DNA of 64,000 bases from Tachypleus tridentatus (GCF_004210375.1 NC_134837.1:16313798-16377797), one strand, 5' to 3'. Shown: positions 20,818 to 32,012, counted from the stretch's first letter. Notes: a model not told the origin generated them from the sequence alone. Numbers and translations: made by a program.

Positions 20818-22310
20818 AACACAATTAAATAATTACATCCAAATGAAGCGAAATAAGTAAACAAAATAATGAGGAAGGGCTGTGTTAAAAACAGGAAATT
20901 CCAACCTCTGATTAACTATATTATATCCATAATTTTTTACCTTACTTACCCCCAGATGGTATTACGTTATTTTCCTTATCTTTCATTTTATTTTTATTTT
21001 CATTAAATTATTTTATTTATTTATTTTTCATTTTTTCATGTTTATCTTTTCTTATTCTTATTTTAACCTGTGAGAGCAGTCACCCTCCCACAACTCTCTG
21101 CAGGCAGTGAAGGGTGATATAGATGTGGGCTCCAGCACCTACATCTCGCTTTCCTAATTTCTAATTTCTAATATTCTTATGTGAGACTAGCGAATTAGAG
21201 GCTAAGACTTTGCAATGTGGGTCCTAATTCCGCAGTTACTTCCAAAACCTAGGATACATTTTGTAATTCTACGTTGCAGTTTGTACACTACGTTTTTTTT
21301 AAAAAATATGCAGCGTATTTTGTTTACTTTTAATGTGTTTTGTTTATGGCTTAAAAATTTATGTTCATATACGTATGTAATATCTTAGTTAAAATTTGTC
21401 CAATACCAGTTTTAATTCTTCAAATAGAGAGGTATAAAACAGTCATCATTAGATTAAATATATAATTTGCTATTGTTTAGTTATTTTAATATCAAAGTTT
21501 GTTTAAATTAAATTTATATTTAGAAATGCATGTAACTTATACTGTTAAATTATATATATATTTAAGATTACGCTTACAAAAATATTATAAAAAGAAGTGA
21601 TCATGCAAACAGTGACAGCTTAATTTATGGAAGGTACCTTGTTATGATACTGATGAAAAGTACCATTCTGAGCCCGGTATCGAAGAAGGAGAACTGACGA
21701 AATAGAAGGATTTGAGAAATCAGGTTGGTGTCCCTCTCGAAATTTTACAAAGATATACATTAAAAGACAGAGAAGAAAGTTTTATTAGGACAAATCAAAA
21801 ATTAGTACTACAACTACCTACTACTTCATGTCTCGGAAACTGATAAAACACATCTTTTCCCGCTAAATCTAAAAATAGTCCTAAAGCGGAAATATATTGG
21901 TTTGGATGATACAAATAAATACAATAAGTAAATATAAGTAAATACAAGTAAATAGCAAAGCACTGACTGAAATTTGTGACGAAATGAGGTCCAGTTCAGT
22001 TACTCAAGTATAATTTTCATAAGGACAAGTAAAAAAAAAACCATAACAACAACTTGTCAGTGGAGAAGTTCTAATACACAGGATTCAGCATTTAGTACAA
22101 CTGGGTTTTCTTTCATCGAATGGATGGGAGGAAAATATCTAGGAAAATGTTTCGAAACTGTGAAGCTAAACGCGTAGAATCGCAATTCTAGAGAATTCGA
22201 ACCGAATTAGGACCGAATATAATTTTGACAAATAAATCAAACAGCCGATCAGAAAATGCACATCCCAGTAAAAATGATGCGCAGAATTAACATGCCATGA
22301 ATGAAAGAAT
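20818..22310. other. AT-rich intergenic DNA, possible coding relic near 21650
   Basis: A T-rich (ATTTT) tract fills 20980-21060. At about 21636-21830 a plus-strand stretch shows an acidic, protein-like run, including DTDEKYHSEPGIEEGEL, followed by a stop and EILQRYTLKDREES in another frame. It may be a decayed gene or retroelement. I cannot name it. Confidence 0.3.
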
Positions 22311-22588
22311 GCCCGGCATGATCAGGTGGGCTAAGGCGTTCAACTCGTAATCTGAGAATTGCGGGTTCGAATCTCCCTCATACCAAACATGCTCGTTCTT
22401 TCATCCGTGAGAGCGTTTTTACGTGACGGTTAATACTACTATTTGTTGGTAAAAGAATAGTCCAAAAGTTGGCGGTGGGTGGTGATGACTAGCTGCCTTT
22501 CCTCTAGTCTTACACTGCTAAATTAGGGACGGCTAGAGCAGATAACCCTCGAGTAGCTTTGCGCGAAATTCAAAACAGACAAGAACAC
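22311..22588 (+). mobile_element. SINE1
   Basis: A full-length forward copy from TGCCCGGCATGATCAGG to GCGCGAAATTCAAAACAGAC. Confidence 0.95.
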
Positions 22589-23009
22589 TTCATTAGATTA
22601 ATTCACTTCTTGGTTTGTACTTAAATTCGCCAATCAGTTGCAGATGAAGATGGCATATCGTTTCCCTTCGATCACGCCAGTTCTCAACAAAATAAAATAC
22701 AAAAAAGATTGTTTGAAAAACTTGTAATTAACTTGTGTTTTTATTAGAAGATAGCAAAAAGATTAAATTAGTTTAAAAAATACACACATCAGTTGATTAT
22801 TTTAAAAAGATATTTCATATTTCGTTAAGTCAAATGTTGTTGGTCATCATTACATGATAAGTAGCATTGGTTTATTGCTTTTATGTGCTTAAAATTATTT
22901 TTGCTGTTCAGGAATTTGCTGTATGATTCGTCGCGCAGAATTACATAAAAAAAAAACTTGTAGTTTTCTGTTAAAATAATTGTGCGATTTTATTTGTATA
23001 AACATTGTA
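22589..23009. other. AT-rich intergenic DNA
   Basis: No feature found. A minus-strand acceptor-like ATCATACAG near 22920 with a 25-codon open stretch after it could be a downstream exon of the secreted-peptide gene, but nothing confirms it. Confidence 0.25.
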
Positions 23010-23284
23010 GGCCCAGCATGGCCAGGTGGTTGGGGCACTCGACTCGTAATCTGAGGATCGCGAGTTTGAATCCTCGTCACACCAAACATGTTTGACCATT
23101 CAGCCGTGAGGGCGTTATAGCAATACGGTCAATCCCACTATTTGTTGGTGAAAGAGTAGCCCAATAATTGGCGTTGGATGGTGATGACCAGCTGCTTTCC
23201 TTCTAGTCTCACACTGCTAAACTAGAGACGGCTAGCGCAGATAGCTCTCGAGTAGTTTTGCCCGAAATTAAAAATCAAAACAAA
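23010..23284 (+). mobile_element. SINE1
   Basis: A forward copy from GGCCCAGCATGGCCAGGTGG to CCCGAAATTAAAAATC, with head CTCGTAATCTGAGGATCGCG. Confidence 0.93.
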
Positions 23285-24185
23285 TATTGCGCAACTCGTT
23301 ACCCTGTTTCATCGCAAACACGAAAAATGAAAACTAATGCAGTTACAATGATGTTACTCTCTGACGTATGAATGCTTTGTACGAGTAATAAAAATAAACT
23401 GATTTATTATTATGAATACGTGTTTTGGGTCGTTCCACACTTCTTTACAATATCAACTTCACAAGATACAACTCACAAAACTTTATTTCAATTCGAATAT
23501 ACAAGTAATGTATCAAAAATTACAAGCGTGATTAGCAACAAAAGTTTGAACCAATTATTATCCATACATAAAATAATTTTAAACACATCTCCAAAATTTA
23601 GAATAACTTTTGTTGTTCTCAAATATATATCAGCTCAATTAGCGAGTTTAGTAACACCCAGTCATAGTTTCCATTAAATACCTTCAAATTTCGTAGGTCT
23701 TTAGATGAAGAGTGATACATTTTCACTTAGTCTTTATCAGTAGCAAGTAGTCCTTAAGCAGTAAACACACATTTCAGTGAACATATGCAGGAATTCCTGA
23801 GTACCCCGCCATATGACCGTAGCTCATTAAAGGGATTTCTTTATATCCTTTCGGTTCTTGATAATGACTGGTTCTGTAGACAAGATTCAAAACCAAAATT
23901 ACACACAACAAAATCATTTTTAGAAACAGAAAAACGTGCTGTAATGAAACAAATAAAAGTCAAAACAAAAAAAAGAACAAAGATTTTAACAATAGGATGC
24001 TATAAAACAAGAATCGTTTCTTATATTGTTACTACCAAACTACTACACTGTACTATATACATATTGAAACTAATTAACAGTTTTTCAGAAATCATTGTAC
24101 CTAAAGGCTCAGTAAATCTGATAAAAATTATGTTTCAGTAGTAAGAAATAGGCTTAAACAAATCTCTAGTGTTTTATGTTTGAAC
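23285..24185. other. AT-rich DNA with two chance-like open frames
   Basis: Plus-strand open frames of 101 and 118 codons (23372-23677 and 23785-24141) lack domains, signal peptides or compositional signs of a gene. If the secreted-peptide gene is spliced further, its intron would cover this stretch. Confidence 0.35.
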
Positions 24186-24368
24186 TTACTCAATTGCCAA
24201 AGGTATTGGAATCGGAAGAGGTAAGAAATATAGTCTGCTTCTTCTGAACAAGAAAGGCAGAAGCTTCAACAATCTTTTTAAACGGTTGGCCTCTGTTCTT
24301 TGCAACACATCACTCAACAAGATACAGGAAAACAGTAGAACTGTTATGAATGTTAACGTCTTCATGTT
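24186..24368 (-). CDS. Secreted cationic peptide, exon 2
   Basis: On the minus strand the acceptor TTTACACTCTTGCAG is followed by AAC and an ATG at 24365. From there 59 codons run to a TAA at 24188-24186. The first about 26 residues (MKTLTFITVLLFSCILLSDV and onwards to TEA) form a classical signal peptide. The remainder begins NRLKRLLKLLPFLFRRSR, a basic amphipathic segment with eight Arg or Lys in 18 residues. It ends in the hydrophobic, proline-spaced LYFLPLPIPIPLAIE. There is no cysteine after the signal peptide. The composition fits a host-defence or other secreted peptide, but I recognise no family. The TAA overlaps a strong donor sequence (GA|GTAAGTTC), so the protein may continue into another exon to the left instead of stopping here. 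Confidence 0.6.
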   Translation of the reverse strand, partial: NMKTLTFITVLLFSCILLSDVLQRTEANRLKRLLKLLPFLFRRSRLYFLPLPIPIPLAIE

Positions 24369-24608
24369 CTGCAAGAGTGTAAAACAAAATCCTGTCACGT
24401 TACTTCACTTGCTTGAGATTAAGACTCAAACATTTTGTAGTGTTTAAAAACTAGTGTTACTTATCCTAAAAATATAGAAGTGAGCTCTTATTCTATCCAA
24501 ACTTAGATGTTTTTTTTTAGTTTCCAGTTCTAAAGTTCATCAGTTATCGTATTACGACAACTTAAGCCTAAGGAAGTTGTAACTAAATATAACACAGGTT
24601 TATCTTAC
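24369..24608 (-). other. Intron of the secreted-peptide gene
   Basis: A 240-bp intron with donor AAG|GTAAGATA and acceptor CTCTTGCAG. It is AT-rich, with a pyrimidine tract before the acceptor. Confidence 0.55.
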
Positions 24609-24639
24609 CTTCAGTTTGACTGTTGGCTTTCTCATTCCT
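24609..24639 (-). CDS. Secreted-peptide gene, exon 1 (mostly leader)
   Basis: The putative first exon spans from an initiator-like TCAG to the donor at 24608. It contains an ATG at 24635-24633, and the nine codons MRKPTVKLK join in frame with exon 2 (AAC, then ATG). Because this ATG would lie only about 4 bases from the cap it may be skipped. The exon 2 ATG gives the more typical signal peptide. Either start yields the same mature peptide. Confidence 0.5.
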
Positions 24640-24656
24640 GATCAGCGAATCGACCG

Positions 24657-24669
24657 TTATATATATATA
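24657..24669 (-). promoter_or_regulatory. TATA box-like element of the secreted-peptide gene
   Basis: On the minus strand TATATATATAA lies about 30 bp before an initiator-like TCAG (start A near 24639), the usual spacing for a TATA promoter. The TATA run is a simple repeat and could be fortuitous. Its position ahead of a spliced exon supports it. Confidence 0.5.
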
Positions 24670-25607
24670 CCTCTTGGGATGAGAAACCATCAACATCTCA
24701 GCTAGGCGTGTTTAGTCGACCTCCCAGAGTGGATCATTTTGGCTAAGGACCTCTTTCATCTGCATATTTTGAAATAGGTCATTAACCAATGTCGGGTCAA
24801 TAGTCGGATTTCACTAATTAGTGAATCTGTGACACAAAACCGACTAGTTGATAATAAACGTCAATAAAGGTGGTTTTAACTACAGATGCCAATGGCACTC
24901 ACTCGGCCTCGGTACCAGTTTCAGTTTTTGAAAGCTACTAGTACTCAATGGAATCTGGCAATGATGTCGAAATGTTTTTTTTAAGATTTTATTGCTGTTC
25001 AGGCCGAATAGTGTATAAAAAAAATAATGTTTCAGAACCATGACATAACTGAACTTAGGACTATAGGTCAATATCACGTCGTATCATTAAACAAATTCAC
25101 TTTTAACATCAATATTGTCTGGTAATGAAATTTTAAATAAGCAAGCATCAATACTCAGACGAAGCAACAGTGAATAGCAGTGGTATATATTTCCGTTATA
25201 ATTAAAAACTGTTTCATATTGATACGATTAGTGTTAGGACCGTAAGGAGCGGTAAGGCCAGTCAGAATATAACCTAACTACTTTTTCATGGCATGTGTAA
25301 TTCAAATTATGTATTAACATTTGTCTTTTTAATTCTGTTTATTACAAATATGTGTGGTATTTGTAGTTAAAACTGTTCAATATTCAATCTTATATTATTA
25401 ACTTTTCAAATATTTTTGGGTCACGCACTCGGGTCACCCTAGAAATAGCAATGTGACAATAACTTGACCACTCCAAATATGCTTTCTAAGACAATGAGGA
25501 AGGATAACCAATAATTTTGGAAACATTTCTGAAAAATTCTCACTGGAAACACCCAAAATCAATGTTCGTGTGAGTGAAACATTTGACGAAACAATCCGCA
25601 CTGGGAA
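24670..25607. other. Intergenic DNA
   Basis: Upstream region of the secreted-peptide gene. No repeat, exon or clear regulatory site is recognised. Confidence 0.4.
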
Positions 25608-25712
25608 AATGGAATAGGTAGCTCGGCACGACAGTTGTCGTCGGTGGAATGGGTAGCTCGGCACGACCAGTTGTCGTCGGTGGAATGGGTAGCTCAGCAC
25701 GACCAGTTGTCT
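25608..25712. repeat. 36-bp tandem repeat, about three copies
   Basis: GGTAGCTCGGCACGACCAGT and TGTCGTCGGTGGAAT recur three times. The minus-strand frame stays open (RRQLVVPSYPFH repeated) because the period is a multiple of three. Confidence 0.85.
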
Positions 25713-25930
25713 CCAGTATTTATGGACTACAGATTTTTCCTGAATTAATGAAGCTTTACAGAATGGTTTAACCTGGTAAGGCTCCATATACAAGACACCT
25801 TCACAGAATTTACTCATTCAAAGTTACGCATATTGAACAATGGTGATTGTGAGCTGTAATAAACAATTAACTACTGATGTATCCTTGAACGTGTAATGAA
25901 CTGTATTCTTCATGTCAAACTGTTTTCTCA

Positions 25931-26150
25931 GTATGACTTATTAAAAGTAATTTCAAAATTCTTGAACACATTGTTTATCAGACACTAATGAATTGAGTTT
26001 CGATATAATTTGAATCTAATTTGTATAACAGTTAATTTTTGTTAATAATTTGTTTAATCTTAAAGTCAGAAAACGAATTCATCTGCAAAAAAGAAATTTT
26101 TATTACGTCCATTATAATATAAATAGAATAATTCAGAATGTCAAGTTTTG
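25931..26150. repeat. Left copy of a 220-bp duplication
   Basis: Starts ATGACTTATTAAAAGTAATT and contains CAGACACTAATGAATTGAGT and GTTAATAATTTGTTTAATCT. A second copy starts at 26419, beyond a SINE1. The two are roughly 85% alike by eye. Confidence 0.85.
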
Positions 26151-26156
26151 TTCGTT

Positions 26157-26415
26157 CGTTTTTTGAATTTCACGAAAAGCCACACGAGGGATATCGACGT
26201 TCGCTGTCCCTAATTTAGCAGTGTAAGACTAGAGGGAAGGCAACTAGTCGTCACCACCCACCGCCAGCTCTTGGGCTACTCTTCTACTCACGAATAGTGG
26301 GATTGACCGTAACATTATAACACTAAAAAGGTGAGGCTGGTTGGTGGGATGGGGATTCGAACCCGCCATCCTCCGATTACGAGTCGAGTGCCCTACCTAC
26401 CTGGCCATCCAAGGC
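26157..26415 (-). mobile_element. SINE1 between duplicated flanks
   Basis: A reverse copy from TTTTTTGAATTTCACG to TACCTGGCCATCCAAGG. It separates the two copies of a 220-bp repeat, so it inserted at or near the junction of a tandem duplication, or the duplication was made around it. Confidence 0.92.
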
Positions 26416-26418
26416 TTT

Positions 26419-26648
26419 CTTGGTGTGACTTATTAAAAGTGATTCAAAATTTTGAACACGTTGCTTATCAGACACTAGTGAATTGAGTTTTGATATAATT
26501 TGGACGTAATTTGTGCAATGGTTAATTTTTTGTTAATAATTTGTTTAATATTAAAATAAGAAAACGTATTCAACTACAAAAAAATAAAAAAACAGAAATA
26601 GTTATTGTGCCCATCATAATATAAACAGAATAATTTTAAATGTCAAGT
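26419..26648. repeat. Right copy of the 220-bp duplication
   Basis: Starts GTGACTTATTAAAAGTGATT and contains CAGACACTAGTGAATTGAGT and GTTAATAATTTGTTTAATAT. It is collinear with 25931-26150. Confidence 0.85.
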
Positions 26649-26653
26649 TAAGT

Positions 26654-26772
26654 GTGTGTGTATTTTTTTTTAGCAAAGCTACATCAAGCTATCTGCTGAG
26701 TCCACCGAGGGGAATCGAACTCTTAATTTTAACGTGATAAATTCGTAGACTTACCGTTGTACCAGCTGAGAA
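26654..26772 (-). mobile_element. SINE2
   Basis: The reverse copy shows TAGCAAAGCTACATCAAGC, GAGGGGAATCGAACTC and GTAGACTTACCGTTGTACC. Confidence 0.9.
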
Positions 26773-26828
26773 CGAAGTTAAGTGAGTTCAGTGTTTATAT
26801 TTTACTAAAACCACATCATGTTAACTGC

Positions 26829-26884
26829 TGTGAACATATAGGAACATGTGAACATATAGGAACATGTGGACATATAGGAACACG
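26829..26884. repeat. 18-bp tandem repeat, about three copies
   Basis: GTGAACATATAGGAACAT is repeated with small changes (GTGGACATATAGGAACAC). Confidence 0.9.
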
Positions 26885-27552
26885 GACTACAAAATTTAGC
26901 GTCTCATCACCGTAAACGTACCGCTGTCCCTTCGAGAGAAGCCAGGTTATGACAGATAAATATAATATAGCTTTTTTAAAATATGCTTCGGAGCAACAAA
27001 CCTGTAAAATATTTTAATTCCATACATAAATAGTCCTACCTTGGACAGATGTATCTGTTGCACATGTAGGTCACTGGAAAAATAAAGGGGATTAAGGTCA
27101 GTGAACTACTGTACTTCTGTTTTTTGTAGGACTAATTTGAAGTTCAATAAGCCTTACTCCGAATAAGGTTTCTTTATATTTTCAGCCAGGTCGCTGCATA
27201 ATTTAAAGACTGCGATGATAAAACTGCGGGAGTGTTTTTTGCCTGGTTGAGTCCAGCTCTACGTGTTTTATATCTTGTTGTTAAGTGACGGTATAATTAT
27301 TTAAAAATAAAACAAACTGTACTAGCACTTAGTCTCAAGTTATTAGTAATTTTTATTTTTGTTCAGAATAACGCATAAAATGATTCACGTTGAAGGTTAT
27401 TTTCTTACACACCCTTCTCAATCATTAGATGTTATTATAACTTGAAAGTTAGGGTTGAATCAAAGAGAAATACAGTTTTTTACTCAAAATAACAAGTAAG
27501 AGTACTAGACTTGTCTTCATAAGTTATAATTAAATATCTTGTTTACAGTGAC
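26885..27552. other. Intergenic DNA
   Basis: Nothing recognised, apart from a possible short SINE scrap near 26915 (CGTACCGCTGTCCC). Confidence 0.4.
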
Positions 27553-27668
27553 ACGGTGGTATCTCTATGTACTTATATTGCTAGAAACCGGGTTTCGATA
27601 CCCCTGGTGGGCAGAGAACAGATAGCCCTTTCTGTAGCTTTGTGCTTAATAACAAACAACAACAACAG
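27553..27668 (+). mobile_element. SINE3
   Basis: Forward copy: CCGGGTTTCGATACCCCTGG, GGGCAGAGAACAGATAGCCC and GTAGCTTTGTGCTTAATAAC, ending in AAC repeats. Confidence 0.9.
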
Positions 27669-28019
27669 TTAAATAATCTAACTAAACATTCTAGTTGCTT
27701 TCCAAAAACAATAATTAGACACTAAGCGATGCAAATCTCTTTAAAACCTTATTAAATACCAAGCTTTGTAGCTTTCCTATAAGTTACTTAAATTCCAACC
27801 CTAGTTCTGCTCTACAAAAAAATTAATTAAATACGAAACCCTGCCATTCAACATGCAACTCTTCTCCACAAGTTCTAATTGAAATCAATGAATATGAAAC
27901 TTTAATTAAACAAAAAAAAACTTTCACCTGCAGAAGCATTACTTATGTTTCTAGTGCTGCAAGCGTTCTTTAGAAACTTATTAAATACTAAACTCTGAAA
28001 CTATTTTCCATACATTCTG

Positions 28020-28140
28020 TCTCTCGCTGGTGCAGCATGAGTCTACAGATTTACAACACTAAAATCAGGGGTTTGATTCCCCCAGATGGACATAACGGAT
28101 AGCCCGATGTGGCTTTACTAAAACAAAAACACACACACTT
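28020..28140 (+). mobile_element. SINE2
   Basis: Forward copy: CTCTCGCTGGTGCAGCATG, GATTTACAACACTAAAATC, GGGGTTTGATTCCCCC and a CAAAAACACACACAC tail. Inserted into the satellite field. Confidence 0.88.
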
Positions 28141-28376
28141 TAATGTAAAGAACTGCAACCACACTCCATTAGCTATAACTGAATATACAGCCAATCAACT
28201 ACTTTCCAAACACTCTCGATAAGTACCAGAACCGAAACCGGCTGTGAAGAAACCGCGGTATAACATCAAACCCTTTAGTTATTTTTAATAATTTCACGTT
28301 AAATACTAAACCATGAAATCGGTTCGTGAAACCCTAATCAAATAACAAACTCTGCACCTACATTTAACAAAAAAGT

Positions 28377-28655
28377 TAGTTAGCTTTTGAATTTCGAGGA
28401 AAGCTGCACGAGAGCTATCTGCGATAGCCGTTCATAATTTAGTAGTGTAAGTCGAAAAGGAAGGCAGCTAATCATCACCACTTACCGCCAACCTCTTAAA
28501 CTAATCTTTTACTAACGAATATTGAGTGTTTTTGACTGTCATAATATAACGCTCCCACCGTCGAAAGGGCGAGAGTGTTTGGTGTGACGGGAATTTGAGT
28601 CCTCGACCATCAGATCACGAGTCGAGCACAGTAACCATCTGGTTATGCCGGGCCA
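28377..28655 (-). mobile_element. SINE1
   Basis: A reverse copy from GCTTTTGAATTTCGAGG to GGTTATGCCGGGCC, inserted into the satellite field. Confidence 0.92.
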
Positions 28656-28819
28656 TAATAAAAAAAAAAAAAACACTCTGCAAGTTCCCTTTAAAATCTT
28701 CAAAGAAACCACAAACCCTGCAATTACTTTCAGTTATTGACTACATACGTAACCCTGTAACTGCAGTCTAGAAAAGTCAGCTAGATACAAAAAAATGTAA
28801 CTGTTCTTCACAACAGTTG

Positions 28820-30300
28820 TTAAATAACAACTGGCTCAGGTAACTTTAGTTAAACACCAAACCCTTCTAGTTGTTCTCTAAAACCTCCAGTTAAATACAT
28901 TAACTCAATAATTAATCTACAGAAACTCTAATTAAATAAAAACTGGCTCAGGTAACTTTAGTTAAACACCAAACCCTCTAGTTGTTCTCTAAAACCTCCA
29001 GTTAAATACATTAACTCAATAATTAATCTACAGAAACTCTAATTAAATAACAACTGGCTCAGGTAACTTTAGTTAAACACCAAACCCTTCTAGTTGTTCT
29101 CTAAAACCTCCAGTTAAATACATTAACTCAATAATTAATCTACAGAAACTCTAATTAAATAAAAACTGGCTCAGGTAACTTTAGTTAAACACCAAACCCT
29201 CTAGTTGTTCTCTAAAACCTCCAGTTAAATACATTAACTCAATAATTAATCTACAGAAACTCTAATTAAATAAAAACTGGCTCAGGTAACTTTAGTTAAA
29301 CACCAAACCCTCTAGTTGTTCTCTAAAACCTCCAGTTAAATACATTAACTCAATAATTAATCTACAGAAACTCTAATTAAATAAAAACTGGCTCAGGTAA
29401 CTTTAGTTAAACACCAAACCCTCTAGTTGTTCTCTAAAACCTCCAGTTAAATACATTAACTCAATAATTAATCTACAGAAACTCTAATTAAATAACAACT
29501 GGCTCAGGTAACTTTAGTCAAACATCAAACCCTCTAGTTGTTCTCTTAAACCTCTAGTTAAATACACTAACTCAATAGTTAATCTATAGAAACTCTAACT
29601 AAAGAAAAACTGGTTCAGATAACTTTAATTAAACACCAAAACCTCCAGTTGCTTTATAGAACCTCCTGTTAAATACATTAACTCAACAGTTAATCTATAT
29701 AAACTCTAATTAAATAACAATTGGTTCAGGTAACTTTAATTGAACACCAAACCCTAGAGTTGTTCTATAAAACCTCTAGTTAAATACATTAACTCAACAA
29801 TTAATCTACAGAAACTCTAATTAAATAACAACTGGCTCAGGTAACTTTAGTCAAACATCAAACCCTCTAGTTGTTCTCTAAAACCTCCAGTTAAATACAT
29901 TAACTCAATAATTAATCTACAGAAACTCTAATTAAATAACAACTGGCTCAGGTAACTTTAGTCAAACATCAAACCCTCTAGTTGTTCTCTTAAACCTCTA
30001 GTTAAATACACTAACTCAATAGTTAATCTATAGAAACTCTAACTAAAGAAAAACTGGTTCAGATAACTTTAATTAAACACCAAAACCTCCAGTTGCTTTA
30101 TAGAACCTCCTGTTAAATACATTAACTCAACAGTTAATCTATATAAACTCTAATTAAATAACAATTGGTTCAGGTAACTTTAATTGAACACCAAACCCTA
30201 TAGGTGTTCTATAAATCCTCTAGTTAAATACATTAACTCAAAAATTAATCTACAGAAACTCTAATTAAATAAAAACTGGTTCAGGTAACTTTCATTAAAT
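28820..30300. repeat. 111-bp higher-order repeat within the satellite
   Basis: The phrase ACTGGCTCAGGTAACTTTAG recurs about every 111-112 bp (28830, 28942, 29053 and onward) for about 13 units. Each unit holds three diverged 37-bp monomers: the CAGGTAACTTTAG, CTAGTTGTTCTCTAAAACC and CAATAATTAATCTACAGAAA types. The central units are nearly identical. Units near 29550-29750 and 30000-30250 are more diverged and match each other, indicating block duplication of about 450 bp. Confidence 0.92.
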
Positions 30301-30442
30301 ATCAAAGTTTGCGACTTATTTCAACAAATTCTAATTAAAGAAAGCCCTACAACCTCACATCAGGAATTCCAATTAAATTCCAAACCCAGTAACTGCCTTC
30401 CAAACACTTCATATAAGTACCAAATCTGAAAGCTCTCTCTTC

Positions 30443-30612
30443 GCCCCGGTAGAGCTAGGTGGTTAGGACGCTCGACTCGGAATCTGAGGGTCGCTGTGAG
30501 TGGTGATGACTAACTGCCTTCCTTCTAGTCTTACACTGTTAAATTAGGGACGGCTAGTACAGATAGCCCTCGTGTAGCTTTGCGCAATTTCAAAACCAAA
30601 CGAACAAACAAA
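30443..30612 (+). mobile_element. SINE1 with internal deletion
   Basis: The head CGCTCGACTCGGAATCTGAG jumps from GGGTCGCTG directly to GTGAGTGGTGATGACTA, so about 105 bp of the body, including the B box, are gone. The tail GCGCAATTTCAAAACC is intact. Confidence 0.9.
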
Positions 30613-31001
30613 ATTTCTCTCAAAAACGATAACTAAATACTAAATATTGAAACTGATCCCCAGAAACTCCAGGTAAATAGTAAAACCTATTATTTTAAGT
30701 CAGTTCAAAACTCAACAACTATTGAGTTGTAAAGCCAATTAAATATCTCAAACGTAAACTTGTTCTCAAGATATTCATGTTAATTACGAAACCTTAACCG
30801 CTCTGCATACGCTGTATCTGTTGTCTACAATCTTTAGTTAAAGTTAATCACTGTAGTTGGTGTTCAGAAATTACGATTAAATATTAATCAGTGTAGCTGT
30901 TCTTCAAAAGTTTGAAGTAAATATCCAATCGTATTAATTTTTCTCACGAAACTGCAACTAAATAAAACTTTGTAACTTATCTTCTGAAACTCTAACCAAA
31001 A

Positions 31002-31131
31002 CATGCAGTTAACTTTGAAGGCTGGTATAGTTTTACTGATATAGTTTTGAAGTTACTAACACCTTTTACTTGATAACTGTATTGATGTTTGTAACTTCAA
31101 AACTATATCAGCCTTCAAAGTTAACTGCATG
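31002..31131. repeat. Large imperfect palindrome
   Basis: CATGCAGTTAACTTTGAAGG at 31002 and its complement ending at 31131 form arms of 40 bp. In the left arm 14 bp (GGTATAGTTTTACT) are inserted, which look like a partial repeat of the neighbouring GATATAGTTTTGA. The arms are separated by about 36 bp. Confidence 0.93.
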
Positions 31132-31142
31132 TTAACTTGTAT

Positions 31143-31260
31143 GTGTATATTTCTTATAACAAAGCTCCATTGGGCTATCAGCTGTGTCCACTGAGGTCAA
31201 TCGTATCCCTGATTTTAGCATTCTAAATGTATATATTTATCGCTGTCCCATCGGGGGACA
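31143..31260 (-). mobile_element. SINE2, degenerate
   Basis: TTCTTATAACAAAGCTCCAT, TGAGGTCAATCGTATCCC and TCGCTGTCCCATCGGGGG show the SINE2 order in reverse. Confidence 0.82.
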
Positions 31261-32012
31261 TGCCAGAAGGAAAGTTTTAAGTGTTTTAAATCAATTCTAA
31301 TTACTGTAACATTTCCTGATGTTAAAGATAGTAAGTATTACCTTCATATTAAAAGCTGTAATGTGAGAGAAAATTTGAATAATAAAAACATTTCCCATTT
31401 TCAGACAACTTCATTAATTCTACATGTATTATACCAGAGCTTTTACTCATTATAAGACACCATTGAAGCATTCTGAAGACTTTCTGCAATAGCTCATTAA
31501 AATCCTCAACAGAAACTTGAACGAAAATTAAAAGAAATCTTCGGGGAATAACGTAAACCTTAGGCTTTTCTGACCCAAATAACGTAAACCTTAGGATTTT
31601 CTGACCCAAATAAAGTGGCGTCTCTAGAGATCGGTTCTGTCACATGATATACGCAGACTATTTGTCAACTCAAATCTCGTCCCAGTATAACAAAGCCGAT
31701 TATCTAAGATGGAGATCTAAACTGTTTTGTTTTTGTGAAGAATGCTAGTGGACGTAAGAAAGTATTTCAAAACATTAGGAAACTTTTAGAGATAAAAAGT
31801 CATAAAGGAAATCTGTGCTCAGTGAATTCTAATTTTATTGTTTGAAATTCAATGGTTTTGGAAGTATATGTATATATATTTCAGTCTCATCTCCATGACA
31901 AAGGAGTTTAGTTATAACACTGGATAACGTTTTCAACATATACAAGTGTCTCTTGTCCTGATGTCAGTAGAACTGGTCGTAATGTATGTGGAAAAAAAAA
32001 ACTTTAGCAGTT
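31261..32012. other. Intergenic DNA with a 31-bp duplicate
   Basis: ATAACGTAAACCTTAGG and TTTTCTGACCCAA are repeated twice in tandem at 31548-31612 (31-bp period). Otherwise nothing is recognised. Confidence 0.6.

Larger units (their letters stand above)
27680..31000. repeat. Degenerate 37-bp satellite field
   Basis: Variants of TTAAATACCAAACCCTG and AACTGTTCTCCAGAAACTCT recur every 35-40 bp across some 3.3 kb, interrupted by a SINE2, two SINE1 copies and a younger higher-order block. No frame stays open. This is an old, diverged satellite. Confidence 0.8.

Noticed and set aside
23785-24141. 118-codon plus-strand open frame
   Set aside because: Lys-, Ile- and Thr-rich translation typical of AT-rich noise. 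No domain, signal peptide or splice sites.
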